Positions 49,646 to 58,550 of a stretch of 64,000 nucleotides of DNA are shown here, piece after piece. Location of the stretch: NCBI GenBank assembly GCA_946413525.1, contig CAMKKZ010000002.1:124001-188000 (forward strand), written 5' to 3'. Position 1 is the stretch's first letter. Each line of letters starts with the position of its first letter. The notes beneath the pieces are model-generated. The model did no database searches. It saw only the letters and a list, made by a program, of their open reading frames with translations, and was not told where the DNA came from. The translations under genes and the position numbers were made by a program. Source of the stretch: an uncultured Oribacterium sp. GTDB taxonomy: Bacteria; Bacillota; Clostridia; Lachnospirales; Lachnospiraceae.

Positions 49646-50527
49646 ATGGCAGTAAACGAAATCAAAAAAATGAAAAAGCCGGAAATCCTCAGACACATGC
49701 TTCGGCAGCAGCGAAGAATAGAGCAACTCCGGGAGGAATTATCCGATGCAAGGAAACAGCTTGCCCAAAGGCAGGAATCCATCCGCCATGCGGGCACGAT
49801 CGCGGACGCTGCCATTGCCTCAGGCAGCCTTTTTGAGGAAGCCCGCAAAGCGGCAGATTTATATGTAAAAAATGTCCAGGGAGCAAAAAGCAGAGGGGAT
49901 GCACCCATCCAATCCAATATAGCTTTGGAACATCTCAATAATCCTGATTCGCGGGAGACGACCGATTTCCCTGACTCCACGCTTTTGGAGCAAGTCATTC
50001 GAAAGGATCATTACCATAACCGCTATGTATGGATTATACGGAATACGATTTATGCCTTTGTAACTCTTGCGGCCATTGCCATCCTGCTGGCCGTCCTCAT
50101 CCTGCCCGTCCTTCAAATTTATGGAACCTCCATGAACCCCACCCTCAGGGAAGGTGAAATTGTCATCGCTGTCAAAGGCAGTTCTCTGGAAACGGGAGAC
50201 ATTGCGGCCTTTTATTACAATAACAATATCCTTGTAAAACGTGTGATTGGAACGCCTGGACAGACCATCGATATACAGGAGGATGGCACTGTACTGCTCG
50301 ATAACGAAGCTATTGAGGAACCTTATCTGTCAGGCAAAGAGCTGGGTGAATGCGATATCGAGCTGCCCTACCAGGTTCCGGAATCCAGAATCTTTGTAAT
50401 GGGGGATAACCGCGGCACATCCATAGACTCACGTTCCAGAACAATAGGCTGCATTGCTGAGGAACAGATGGTTGGGAAAGTTGTCTTCCGCATATGGCCT
50501 CTTAGCTCTTTTGGCGGAGTGGGGTGA
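49646..50527 (+). CDS. lepB: Type I signal peptidase with N-terminal coiled-coil extension
   Basis: Membrane protease that removes signal peptides. The 293 residues begin with a charged coiled-coil region (MAVNEIKKMKKPEILRHMLR, RQQRRIEQLREELSDARKQL) of about 125 residues not found in classical signal peptidases. One membrane segment follows at about 132-155 (NTIYAFVTLAAIAILLAVLI), then the catalytic domain with Ser in IYGTSMNPTLREGE, Lys in NNILVKRVIGTPGQTID and the box FVMGDNRGTSIDSR. The extension is cytosolic. Start supported by AAGAAAGAAGG. Confidence 0.92.
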   Translation: MAVNEIKKMKKPEILRHMLRQQRRIEQLREELSDARKQLAQRQESIRHAGTIADAAIASGSLFEEARKAADLYVKNVQGAKSRGDAPIQSNIALEHLNNPDSRETTDFPDSTLLEQVIRKDHYHNRYVWIIRNTIYAFVTLAAIAILLAVLILPVLQIYGTSMNPTLREGEIVIAVKGSSLETGDIAAFYYNNNILVKRVIGTPGQTIDIQEDGTVLLDNEAIEEPYLSGKELGECDIELPYQVPESRIFVMGDNRGTSIDSRSRTIGCIAEEQMVGKVVFRIWPLSSFGGVG

Positions 50528-50594
50528 AGGATATAGCCCCGGCAAAACTTTTTGGAAAACAGGAAAAACACGCTCTTTCCTGGGTATTCCGGAA

Positions 50595-50623
50595 TTGCCC
50601 CCCTCACAATCATGTGTTATAAT
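50595..50623 (+). promoter_or_regulatory. Promoter of the phosphohexomutase gene
   Basis: TTGCCC at 50595-50600, a 17-base spacer and a perfect TATAAT at 50618-50623. The leader of about 230 bases to 50861 holds no gene and no recognised riboswitch. Confidence 0.7.
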
Positions 50624-50860
50624 GCTTTTTATATCATGTTTTGTAACATATCAGCGTTCTTTTTGAAGCCCCTCTGGCAAGCTCTTTTCGTGGGTTCACG
50701 GAAACGGCTCCGACCTGACCCGCCTTGGGTTTCCTGAGTTTTTATAAAGCAGGAAGCCTTATATCTGAGCTTTTCATAAATTCAATGGGCGCTGAATCGT
50801 TACCGTATTCCATGCAAGGCCTTGCCTTGCCCCACCCTGTTTGAAAGGAAGGATATCTCC

Positions 50861-52543
50861 ATGTATCAGGACGAGTATAAGCGATGGCTTAATTCGGAAC
50901 TCATCGACTTTGATTTGAAAAAAGAACTGCAAGACATTGAAGGGGACGACAACGCGATTAAAGAGCGTTTCGCGGTTTCGCTCCAGTTTGGAACAGCAGG
51001 ACTCCGCGGCACGCTTGGTGCCGGCACGAACCGGATGAATATCTGGGTGGTTCGTCAGGCCACGCAGGGCGTTGCCGATTGGGTGAAAACCCAGGGTGGC
51101 ACGCAGACCGTCGCGATCAGCTATGATTCAAGGCTGAAAGGCTGGAATTTCGCAAGAGACGCCGCTGGCGTTCTCGCTGCCAACGGCATTAATGTCAGGA
51201 TTTATGACGAGTTAATGCCTGTTCCCGCTCTTTCATTCGCAACCCGCTATTACCATTGCAATGCCGGAATCATGGTAACGGCTTCCCATAATCCCGCAAA
51301 ATACAACGGCTACAAGGCTTATGGTCCGGATGGATGCCAGATGACGGACAATGCCGCCGCGATCGTCTACGACTCCATTCAGAAGACAGATGTTCTGACC
51401 GGCGCAAAATACATGAGCTTTGCGGAGGGTGTTGAAAAAGGCTTGATTCGATTTGTGGGTGATGACTGCAAGAATGCCTTATACGAGGCAATCGAAGCCC
51501 GGCAGGTCAGGCCCGGCTTATGCAAAACCGCAGGCCTCAAGCTCGTCTATTCCCCGTTGAACGGAACCGGCCTCGTGCCCGTCACAAGAGTTCTGAAAGA
51601 TATTGGAATTAGCGATATAACGATTGTCCAGGAGCAGGAATATCCCAATGGATATTTCACCACCTGTTCCTACCCGAACCCTGAAATATACGCGGCGCTG
51701 GAAAAGGGCCTTATGCTCGCAAAGGAAGTCGGGGCCGATTTGATGCTGGCTACCGACCCAGACGCTGACCGGGTTGGAATAGCCATGAAGTGCCCTGATG
51801 GCTCTTATGAACTGGTGTCCGGGAACGAAATGGGCGTCTTACTTCTGGATTACATCTGTGCGGGACGTATAGAGAAAGGTACCATGCCCAAAGACCCCGT
51901 TGCAGTTATGTCTATTGTTTCCACGCCTCTTGCAGACAAGGTGGCGGAACATTACGGGGTTGAACTTCGCCACGTATTGACCGGATTCAAATGGATTGGA
52001 GATCAGATTGCAAGGCTTGAGTCTGCCGGGGAAGTGGATCGCTTTATTTTTGGTTTTGAAGAAAGCTACGGTTATCTCGCGGGTCCCTATGTCAGGGACA
52101 AGGATGCCGTCATTGGTTCCATGCTGATTTGCGAGATGGCGGCCTACTATCGCTCCATCGGCTCTTCCATTAAACAACGTCTGGAGGAGATTTACAAGCA
52201 GTACGGGAGATACCTGAACAAAGTCGACAGTTTTGAATTTCCCGGCCTTTCCGGCATGGACAAAATGGCGGGCATCATGAGCGGCCTTCGCGAAAATCCC
52301 CCTGCGGATTTTGGCGGGAAAAAAGTCACAAAAATCACCGATTACGGAAAGCCAGAGGAAACCGGACTTCCAAAGGCGAATGTCCTGATCTTCTCTTTGG
52401 ACGATGGCTCCACAGTTGTTGTACGTCCTTCCGGCACAGAGCCCAAGATCAAAACCTACTTTACTACCCTGGGCAAAAATCTTGAGGAGGCACAGGCCGA
52501 AAAGGATAAGCTCGCTGAAGCGGTCAAGCCCATCCTTGTCTGA
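50861..52543 (+). CDS. Phospho-sugar mutase (phosphoglucomutase/phosphomannomutase)
   Basis: Moves phosphate between C1 and C6 of hexoses, linking glycolysis to glycogen and envelope sugar nucleotides. With the ATG at 50861 (MYQDEYKRWLNSELIDFDLK, after GAAAGGAAGG) it has 560 residues. It shows the four-domain order: QFGTAGLRGTLGAGTNRMNI, phosphoserine loop MVTASHNPAKYNGYKAYGPD, metal loop ATDPDADRVGIAMKCPDG, sugar loop FIFGFEESYGYLAGP and phosphate loop VVVRPSGTEPKIKTYF. Glucose versus mannose specificity cannot be told. Confidence 0.94.
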   Translation: MYQDEYKRWLNSELIDFDLKKELQDIEGDDNAIKERFAVSLQFGTAGLRGTLGAGTNRMNIWVVRQATQGVADWVKTQGGTQTVAISYDSRLKGWNFARDAAGVLAANGINVRIYDELMPVPALSFATRYYHCNAGIMVTASHNPAKYNGYKAYGPDGCQMTDNAAAIVYDSIQKTDVLTGAKYMSFAEGVEKGLIRFVGDDCKNALYEAIEARQVRPGLCKTAGLKLVYSPLNGTGLVPVTRVLKDIGISDITIVQEQEYPNGYFTTCSYPNPEIYAALEKGLMLAKEVGADLMLATDPDADRVGIAMKCPDGSYELVSGNEMGVLLLDYICAGRIEKGTMPKDPVAVMSIVSTPLADKVAEHYGVELRHVLTGFKWIGDQIARLESAGEVDRFIFGFEESYGYLAGPYVRDKDAVIGSMLICEMAAYYRSIGSSIKQRLEEIYKQYGRYLNKVDSFEFPGLSGMDKMAGIMSGLRENPPADFGGKKVTKITDYGKPEETGLPKANVLIFSLDDGSTVVVRPSGTEPKIKTYFTTLGKNLEEAQAEKDKLAEAVKPILV

Positions 52544-52683
52544 TTTTGCTTTGATTCATCAAGGCGGGACTTAATCCATGCCAGTCTTGACGCATGGCAG
52601 GTATCAGCCACGCGTCAAGCATAATTGATACCTGCTTATGCGGCGGCATCCGAATTCAGCGGATACTGCCGCTTTTCCTATTT

Positions 52684-52847
52684 GTAACTATTCAGCACCC
52701 TCTGGATTTCCGAGAATTCCAAATGGAAAGCTTGCTTTTCATTTGGAATTCTCGGAAATCCAGAGGGCGGACAAGGCGCGGAGCGCCTCTGAACGCCCAC
52801 ATTCGCAGTCGCCAAAGGCGACTGCGAATAGGGTGCTGAATAGTTAC
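52684..52847. repeat. Family C repeat, intact cloverleaf-like element
   Basis: A 164-bp element with perfect terminal inverted repeats GTAACTATTCAGCACCC/GGGTGCTGAATAGTTAC. Inside are a hairpin with perfect 27-base arms (from CCTCTGGATTTCC to TTCCAAATG and back), a small GGCGC/GCGCC hairpin and ATTCGCAGTCGCC/GGCGACTGCGAAT. The whole can fold as a four-way junction. The region 52544-52683 before it holds a decayed family A hairpin around 52590-52640. Confidence 0.85.
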
Positions 52848-52992
52848 TCCTATTTAATTTTTTCATTTACTGTCCAGGAACCCTTCGTTTTTCGGAACTT
52901 CCATTGGATCATTAGATCTATCGCATTTCCCCTGTCCTGGTTCCTTGATAGATTCCTGCCTGGACAGTATTTATCTTGAAGGAGGCCATATC

Positions 52993-54075
52993 ATTTACAG
53001 AAGAAATCCAAGAATCGATAACGCCAAGGGAATCCTGATCATTCTGGTAGTTATCGGTCACTTTTTACTCCCCCTGGAGGGCATGCACACCCGTTTTGTT
53101 ACCAATCTTTTCTACCTTATTTATACTTTTCATATGCCTGCATTTATTTTCATTTCCGGAATGATGTCGCATGGCATGTACATTGATGGAGAATTTCGCC
53201 TGGATCGGTTTTTTTCAACTTTATGGCTTTATTTTATCTACAAAACGATTGTCTTTTTCTCTGAGATACCTGCCTTCGGATTTGTATCGCCATTTCCCGA
53301 CTACCTGCATGAATCAGGCTCCCCCTGGTACTTGCTCGCACTGTCATTCTGGTATCTTTCCATTCCGTTTTTTTCCAGGTTCAGGAAAGGCCGGAGACGG
53401 CTGCCTGTTTTTCTTTTCATCCTGTTCTTGAGCCTCGCTGGTGGATACCTTGACAGTTCCTGCCTCATCCAGGACTTTCTATGCCTTGACAGGATCATTG
53501 CCTTCTCCCCCTTTTTTTATCTTGGTTATTTTCTCGATGAATATGAATGCGATTCTTTCCTATCATCCTATATAGATAGAGCCGCGCCTCTCAAAGCCAA
53601 GCTTTTGTCCGGAATCCTGTATTTTTTCGGCGTCGCCGTTGCCGCTGCCATCTTTACATTTACCCTTGATTACCTCATGCCATATACCATTACCGTATAT
53701 GGCGCATGGTATAGCCGTATGGCTTCTGAATATTTTTTCGGCTTGTTAAGCAACCATGTCTGGCTTGTAAGGCTATTATGGTATTTGGCCGCATTCCTTG
53801 TCTCGTTCAGCTTTTTCTGTATAATGCCGGCAAATTGGACTCCATTTTGCCGAATTGGGGAACGTACTTTGCAGATTTATATCCTCCATCGCCCAATCCG
53901 TGACCTGTTCATGGCAACGGGGTGGATTACCTGGTTTGATCCGCACAGCGCCTTTCGCCTATTTCTTTTGATTTGCCTTTGCTTTATAATAACTTTGTTC
54001 TTGTCCAATTCAATACTAGGTAGCATCTTTGAGAAACTGAGAAGCTTCCCTCCTATTTATAAGTCACGAAAATGA
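52993..54075 (+). CDS. Membrane acyltransferase (acyltransferase 3 / OafA-like)
   Basis: Integral membrane protein of about 360 residues with some ten hydrophobic segments, of the acyltransferase-3 family that O-acetylates surface sugars. The diagnostic N-terminus RNPRIDNAKGILIILVVIGH carries the conserved His, and TFHMPAFIFISGMMS and IYILHRPIRDLFMAT follow. The start is a problem: GGAGG at 52981-52985 is seven bases before an ATT (52993) that fits the family N-terminus, while the nearest standard start in frame is a TTG at 52945 without a ribosome site. I list the ATT. Confidence 0.8.
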   Translation: MYRRNPRIDNAKGILIILVVIGHFLLPLEGMHTRFVTNLFYLIYTFHMPAFIFISGMMSHGMYIDGEFRLDRFFSTLWLYFIYKTIVFFSEIPAFGFVSPFPDYLHESGSPWYLLALSFWYLSIPFFSRFRKGRRRLPVFLFILFLSLAGGYLDSSCLIQDFLCLDRIIAFSPFFYLGYFLDEYECDSFLSSYIDRAAPLKAKLLSGILYFFGVAVAAAIFTFTLDYLMPYTITVYGAWYSRMASEYFFGLLSNHVWLVRLLWYLAAFLVSFSFFCIMPANWTPFCRIGERTLQIYILHRPIRDLFMATGWITWFDPHSAFRLFLLICLCFIITLFLSNSILGSIFEKLRSFPPIYKSRK

Positions 54076-54116
54076 AATAAAGCTTTGTTTTATCCATAAC
54101 AGGCGCAAATAGTATT

Positions 54117-55187
54117 ATGAATTTTTTGCATATTTATACGTTCTTGCAATGGGCAATTTTTTTTATGACTTACAGCATATTGGGCTGGTTTTTCGAGTCT
54201 GCCTATTGCTCTCTCAAAACAGGAAAGTTGTTAAACAGGGGCTTTTGCCGTGGGCCATGGGTTCCGATTTATGGCATAGGAGCTACGCTCCTTGTTTTAA
54301 TCTCATCTCCATGGCAAAACAGCCTCCTGATTATATTTCTATTTGGCTTCATTGGGGGAAGCCTGCTGGAACTGGTGTCCGGGGTATTGCTGTACCGAAT
54401 TTTCCATATACGGTGGTGGGATTATTCCCATAACCCTTTCAATTTTCATGGATATATTTCCTTTTTTTCATCGCTAGCCTGGGGATTCATGGCAATCTCC
54501 ATAATCAGATTTATCCAGCCGCATATTGTGTCCTTTTCCGCAAACTGGTCCTATAGCATGTTCCTTGTCATCAACACCATGCTCTACACGCTCTTTGCCG
54601 AGGACGTTGCCATTTCCATTTGCGCAGCCTTTGACCTTCGCCACAGGCTGGAACTCCTGACCGCAAATTCACAGGAGATCGAACGTTTGAAAATTTCAAT
54701 ACGGGACATCTATGATCGTTTGAATGACGCAAGAGCCGGCATCAGCGCAAGCGCCAGCACCGTGAAAAATATACAAAAAACCGCAGGTACGGCGGCAGCG
54801 GCCAGAGCGGCCATGGCGGAAACCATCTACCTTACAAGGGCTATGACGAACAAGCCTTTCCGGGCCGCAAAAAACAGCTTTATCTCATTTGCCGGAGGCG
54901 GCAAACGATTATTGCTTTTACAAAAGGAAAAATTAGAGCATCGCCTCGCTTTGTTGCGAGGTTGGACAAGTGAAAAAACGGGGCTAATGAGTTACTGGTC
55001 AAGGTCCTTTCTTCGAAATCATCCCGAGATAATCTCCAGAGAGTCAAGCCTTGAGGAATTAAAGTTAGTCGCAAATGAACTCCGCCCCACCCTGGAAGCC
55101 GCCTTTTTAAAACCTGAAAAAGGCAAAAAGACCATAAAAAGAAAAACAAATTTGGATATGTCCAAGAAATTTAAGAATAAAGTATAG
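54117..55187 (+). CDS. PF06541-type membrane protein (putative ABC transporter type IV permease)
   Basis: A 356-residue protein whose N-terminal half is a PF06541 domain: LQWAIFFMTYSILGWFFESA, LNRGFCRGPWVPIYGIGATL, FIGGSLLELVSGVLLYRIF and WWDYSHNPFNFHGYIS, with about five membrane segments. The C-terminal 150 residues are cytosolic, helical and basic (coiled coil near RLKIS-RDIYDRLNDARAG). Despite the Pfam name no ABC ATPase is encoded nearby and transport is unproven. The stop codon lies in the stem of its own terminator. It is read in the same direction as the acyltransferase gene, 41 bases away. Confidence 0.88.
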   Translation: MNFLHIYTFLQWAIFFMTYSILGWFFESAYCSLKTGKLLNRGFCRGPWVPIYGIGATLLVLISSPWQNSLLIIFLFGFIGGSLLELVSGVLLYRIFHIRWWDYSHNPFNFHGYISFFSSLAWGFMAISIIRFIQPHIVSFSANWSYSMFLVINTMLYTLFAEDVAISICAAFDLRHRLELLTANSQEIERLKISIRDIYDRLNDARAGISASASTVKNIQKTAGTAAAARAAMAETIYLTRAMTNKPFRAAKNSFISFAGGGKRLLLLQKEKLEHRLALLRGWTSEKTGLMSYWSRSFLRNHPEIISRESSLEELKLVANELRPTLEAAFLKPEKGKKTIKRKTNLDMSKKFKNKV

Positions 55188-55221
55188 CTATGAAAACAGG
55201 AATTGTGCTATACTTCTTTTT
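55181..55221 (+). terminator. Terminator overlapping the stop codon of the PF06541 gene
   Basis: AGTATAGC...GCTATACT followed by TCTTTTT. The TAG stop at 55185 is inside the 5' arm. Confidence 0.7.
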
Positions 55222-55230
55222 GATGCTGTT

Positions 55231-55279
55231 GACATTGACGTCCTATTTGTGACAGGGCAACGGCACAAATAAAGTATCA
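55231..55279 (+). repeat. Decayed family B repeat
   Basis: TTGACATTGACGTCCTATTTGTG, then GGCAACGGCACAAATAAAGTAT, a degenerate version of the family B unit. The remaining gap to 55513 shows nothing recognisable. Confidence 0.5.
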
Positions 55280-55513
55280 GTTGTTTATAAACTTTCCTAA
55301 CAATTGATTCAACATAATCATCCAGGCTTCCTGAACCGTTACGGGCAGCAGCATTATTTTTTCAAACTCGTACATAATCACTTGTACTGCCGCATTTTTC
55401 AAAGTCAAGAAAATGAGTGAAAAGAACATTATTGATAATCAATCCTCGTTTCTCCTTGTTCACCCATTTCGCGCTGATTACTGCCCATCAAAATTCAAAG
55501 AAGAGGTGCTCAT

Positions 55514-56716
55514 ATGGTTTTATCTAAAAGTATGGAAAAGCTCGTGGCTGGTAATTCAGCCATCCGAAAAATGTTTGAGCTTGGGCAGGAGCTTGCCGCA
55601 AAGGTTGGAAAGGACAATGTCTATGATTTCAGCCTTGGAAACCCTGCTTCACCGGTACCGTACGAAATAAAGAACTCCATCATAAACATTCTTTCAAATC
55701 AGGAACCCAATTTTGTCCATGGTTACATGAAAAATGCAGGTTTTGATTATGTTAGGGAAAGGGTCGCCCAACATTTAAACGAACTGCACGGATGTGCTTA
55801 CAGCAAAGACGACATTGTCATGACCGTAGGCGCTGCTGGGGGAATGAATGACATACTTCGCGCCATTCTCAACGATGAAGACGAGGTTTTGGTTTTTGCC
55901 CCATTCTTTACAGAATACAGAAGCTATGTTGGCAACTTTTCTGGAAAACTCGTTGTAGTTCCCGCTGACACTGAGCATTTCCAGTTGGATATCGGAAAAG
56001 CTGCAGAATCTATTTCTGAGCGGACAAAGGCTGTAATCATAAACAATCCCAACAATCCTTCCGGCGCAGTCTATACGAAGGAAACAATAGAGAAACTTGG
56101 GAAAATGCTGGCTGAAGCAGAGAATCGGGTTGGCCACCCTATATTTGTAATATGTGACGAGCCATACAGAGATCTGGTATATGATGGGAAGACTGTTCCT
56201 TATATCCCCAACATTATCAAAAACAGCATTTTCCTCTACTCTTTTTCAAAGAGCCTGTCCCTCCCCGGTGAACGAATCGGTTATTTGGCCCTTAAAAATA
56301 CAGCAGATTGTTATGACGAACTGATGCCCGCCTTAGTCATCGCAAACAGATGCCTTGGCTATGTTAATGCGCCCTCCCTCTTTCAAATGGTCATTGCCGA
56401 CTGTCTGGATGTCAAGCCAAATGTTTCCTTTTATGACCGCAATCGAAAACTTTTATTCTCTGAACTTTCAAACCTTGGATTCTCCTGCATAAAGCCTGAA
56501 GGTGCCTTCTATCTATGTTTGCGGGCTCCGGGCGGTGACGCACGCAGATTTGCATCTTCGGCCGAAAGACAGAACATTATATTTGTCCCTCTTGATGGAT
56601 TTGGCCTTCCAGGCTTTGTGCGGCTGGCTTATTGCGTCTCATACGATATGATTGAACGCTCGATTCCCGCTTTCCAGCGCATAGCCTCTGAATACGGTCT
56701 GTCACCTCGTTATTAA
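55514..56716 (+). CDS. Pyridoxal phosphate-dependent aminotransferase (class I/II)
   Basis: Fold-type I aminotransferase of 400 residues, probably acting on aspartate or aromatic amino acids; exact substrate unknown. Motifs are YDFSLGNPASPVPYE, TVGAAGGMNDILRAIL (cofactor phosphate region), IINNPNNPSGAVYTKE with the conserved Asn, ICDEPYRDLVYDG with Asp and Tyr, and the Schiff-base Lys in YSFSKSLSLPGERIGYLAL. The C-terminal substrate Arg is in GLPGFVRLAYCVS. The ATG follows AAGAAGAGGTG. It stands alone and ends before a hairpin at 57017. Confidence 0.93.
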   Translation: MVLSKSMEKLVAGNSAIRKMFELGQELAAKVGKDNVYDFSLGNPASPVPYEIKNSIINILSNQEPNFVHGYMKNAGFDYVRERVAQHLNELHGCAYSKDDIVMTVGAAGGMNDILRAILNDEDEVLVFAPFFTEYRSYVGNFSGKLVVVPADTEHFQLDIGKAAESISERTKAVIINNPNNPSGAVYTKETIEKLGKMLAEAENRVGHPIFVICDEPYRDLVYDGKTVPYIPNIIKNSIFLYSFSKSLSLPGERIGYLALKNTADCYDELMPALVIANRCLGYVNAPSLFQMVIADCLDVKPNVSFYDRNRKLLFSELSNLGFSCIKPEGAFYLCLRAPGGDARRFASSAERQNIIFVPLDGFGLPGFVRLAYCVSYDMIERSIPAFQRIASEYGLSPRY

Positions 56717-56805
56717 CACAAATCCTTGCAATCGTTCAGTCAAACTGAAAGATTCCATAGCTTTCCCTATACATCTTCCTGTCGAGCGGGGAAGGGTTTT
56801 TTCGC

Positions 56806-56945
56806 TCATCTATCAGAGTGGGTTTTGGCCGCTCTGAGTTCTGACATAGCGAACCGCCTGCGGGACAATTCGGCTCATCTATCAGAGTGGGCTCTTGCCA
56901 CTCTGAATTCTGACATAGCGGATTGCCTGCAGGGCAAACCGGCTC
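56806..56945 (+). repeat. Family D repeat, two tandem 70-bp copies
   Basis: Each copy reads CTCATCTATCAGAGTGGG, a short loop, then CCGCTCTGAGTTCTGACATA or CCACTCTGAATTCTGACATA and GCGAACCGCCTGC or GCGGATTGCCTGC. Stem arms CAGAGTGG/CCGCTCTG and CAGAGTGG/CCACTCTG differ from the 26.5-kb copies but still pair. Confidence 0.7.
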
Positions 56946-57016
56946 CCTGCTCGTCATCCGGCTCATGCCCGGCAAAACCGTAATGATTCCCTTTAGGGAA
57001 CTGCATATGAAAAATC

Positions 57017-57044
57017 AGAGAAACGCTTTGCGAAGCGTTTCTCT
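57017..57044 (+). terminator. Terminator-like hairpin after the aminotransferase gene
   Basis: GAGAAACGCTT-tgcg-AAGCGTTTCTC followed by TTGTTCT; about 300 bases after the stop codon, beyond the family D copies. Confidence 0.5.
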
Positions 57045-57056
57045 TGTTCTGGATTT

Positions 57057-57289
57057 GTAATAATTCAGCACCCTCTGGATTTCGGAAAATTCCTAATGGA
57101 ACCGTATAGATTGCGATATCGCATCTGTTTGTCGTCAATTCAAACCGGCAGAAACGCGCTTTTACAGATGAGAACCTGCTTTTCGTTTGAAATCCTCTGA
57201 AATCCAGGAAGCGGACAAGGTGTTCCGCGCTTTTGAACACCCTCATCCAGTCGCCAAAGGCGGCTATGAAAGGTTCTGAATAAAGTTGC
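57057..57289. repeat. Family C repeat carrying an inserted family D segment
   Basis: Ends GTAATAATTCAGCACCCT and AGGTTCTGAATAAAGTTGC match family C, as do the inner CTCTGGATTTCGG and CCAGTCGCCAAAGGCGGC. Within the large hairpin loop, bases about 57103-57165 are a family D segment (CCGTATAGATTGCGATATCG, GTTTGTCGTCAATTCAAACC). The right end directly follows the stop codon of the HD-GYP gene. Confidence 0.75.
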
Positions 57290-58338
57290 TAGAATTCGAA
57301 ATATCCCGGGTCAAAGTTTCGCTCATTCATGCAATATCCCTTATCATCATCAATCATTTCAACCATGATTTTAGCATAAGCCGGGTCAAACTGCGTGCCG
57401 ATTCCTTTTACTATCTCCGCGCGCGCTGCTGCCTGCGGCATGATATCACGGTAGCTCCGAATGCTTGTCATCGCGTCGTATGCGTCTGAGACACTGATAA
57501 TTCGCGCAATCTCCGGAATTGCTTTCCCAATGAGTCCGTCCGGATACCCCTTTCCGTCATACCTTTCATGATGCCACCTGGCGCCGTCCGCTATGAATGG
57601 TATCACTTCGGTCAATCCCAAAAGTATATTGGAACCAATCAGGGGATGAGACCTGATCACCTCATACTCCTCATCGCTTAATCTGGAATTTTTTCCTATG
57701 ATGCCATCAGGTATGCCTATCTTGCCAATATCATGCAGAAGTCCGGTAAAATAAATATCTTCCTGTTCTGTCTCTGCTTTGCCGCACCGCCTGGCAATTT
57801 CCTTGGCATAGGTGGCAACGCGCAGCGAATGCCCTTTTGTATAATGATCTTTTGCTTCAATCGCATTGGTCAAAGTCAGCATGGTTTTAATAGTCAGAAG
57901 ATCCAGCTTTCTGACACGTTCTTCCAGTTCCGCCGTTTTCTCCGCCACAAGGCTTTCCAGCTTCTTCTGGAGAGTATTCAGCTCAAGCACGCGGCGGATT
58001 CGCTGCATCATCACCTCCGCGACAAATGGTTTTCTTATATAATCGTCTATGCCTTCGCTCAGGCCTCTGACCTCTGCTTCAACGCTATCCTCTGAGGTCA
58101 AAAATACGACAGGCACTGTACAGCCCTGCGCCCGCAGCATGCGAAAGACCTCGAATCCATCCATTCCCGGCAGAATCAGATCCAGCAAAATTAAATCAAT
58201 TTGGCGGGAAGCTGCATTCTCCAATGCGCTCTTCCCATCCGACGCGAATATAAGATTATATTCTTTTTCCAGAATATTCTGGGCAACCCGCCGATGAAAC
58301 AAACTGTCATCCACGACGAGGATTGTATAGGATGCCAT
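57289..58338 (-). CDS. Response regulator with HD-GYP domain (cyclic di-GMP phosphodiesterase)
   Basis: Two-component output protein of 349 residues. Residues 1-120 form a REC domain (TILVVDDSLFHRRVAQNILE; phospho-acceptor Asp in LILLDLILPGMDGFEV; VVFLTSEDS; Lys in DDYIRKPFV). A coiled coil links it to an HD-GYP domain with KGHSLRVATYAKEIA, GLLHDIGKIGIPD and WHHERYDGKGYPDGLIGKAI, all metal and GYP residues kept, so degradation of c-di-GMP is expected. No histidine kinase gene is adjacent. The gene is divergent from mreB. Confidence 0.94.
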   Translation of the reverse strand: MASYTILVVDDSLFHRRVAQNILEKEYNLIFASDGKSALENAASRQIDLILLDLILPGMDGFEVFRMLRAQGCTVPVVFLTSEDSVEAEVRGLSEGIDDYIRKPFVAEVMMQRIRRVLELNTLQKKLESLVAEKTAELEERVRKLDLLTIKTMLTLTNAIEAKDHYTKGHSLRVATYAKEIARRCGKAETEQEDIYFTGLLHDIGKIGIPDGIIGKNSRLSDEEYEVIRSHPLIGSNILLGLTEVIPFIADGARWHHERYDGKGYPDGLIGKAIPEIARIISVSDAYDAMTSIRSYRDIMPQAAARAEIVKGIGTQFDPAYAKIMVEMIDDDKGYCMNERNFDPGYFEF

Positions 58339-58550
58339 AGCTCAAGCCCCTTCTTATTATCCTACAGAGTTTATAAAAATAATTATACCGTGTTTTATCC
58401 ATCAAGTAAACGTAAAAACATTTTCACATCCTAAAAACAGACTTGTTTATCCCCCTTTTTTTCAATATACTAATAACATCTGAACAATTGACAGGATAAT
58501 CCACACTACGCATATAGGTCTAAAGAGTATATATTTGGGGGCATATCCAT

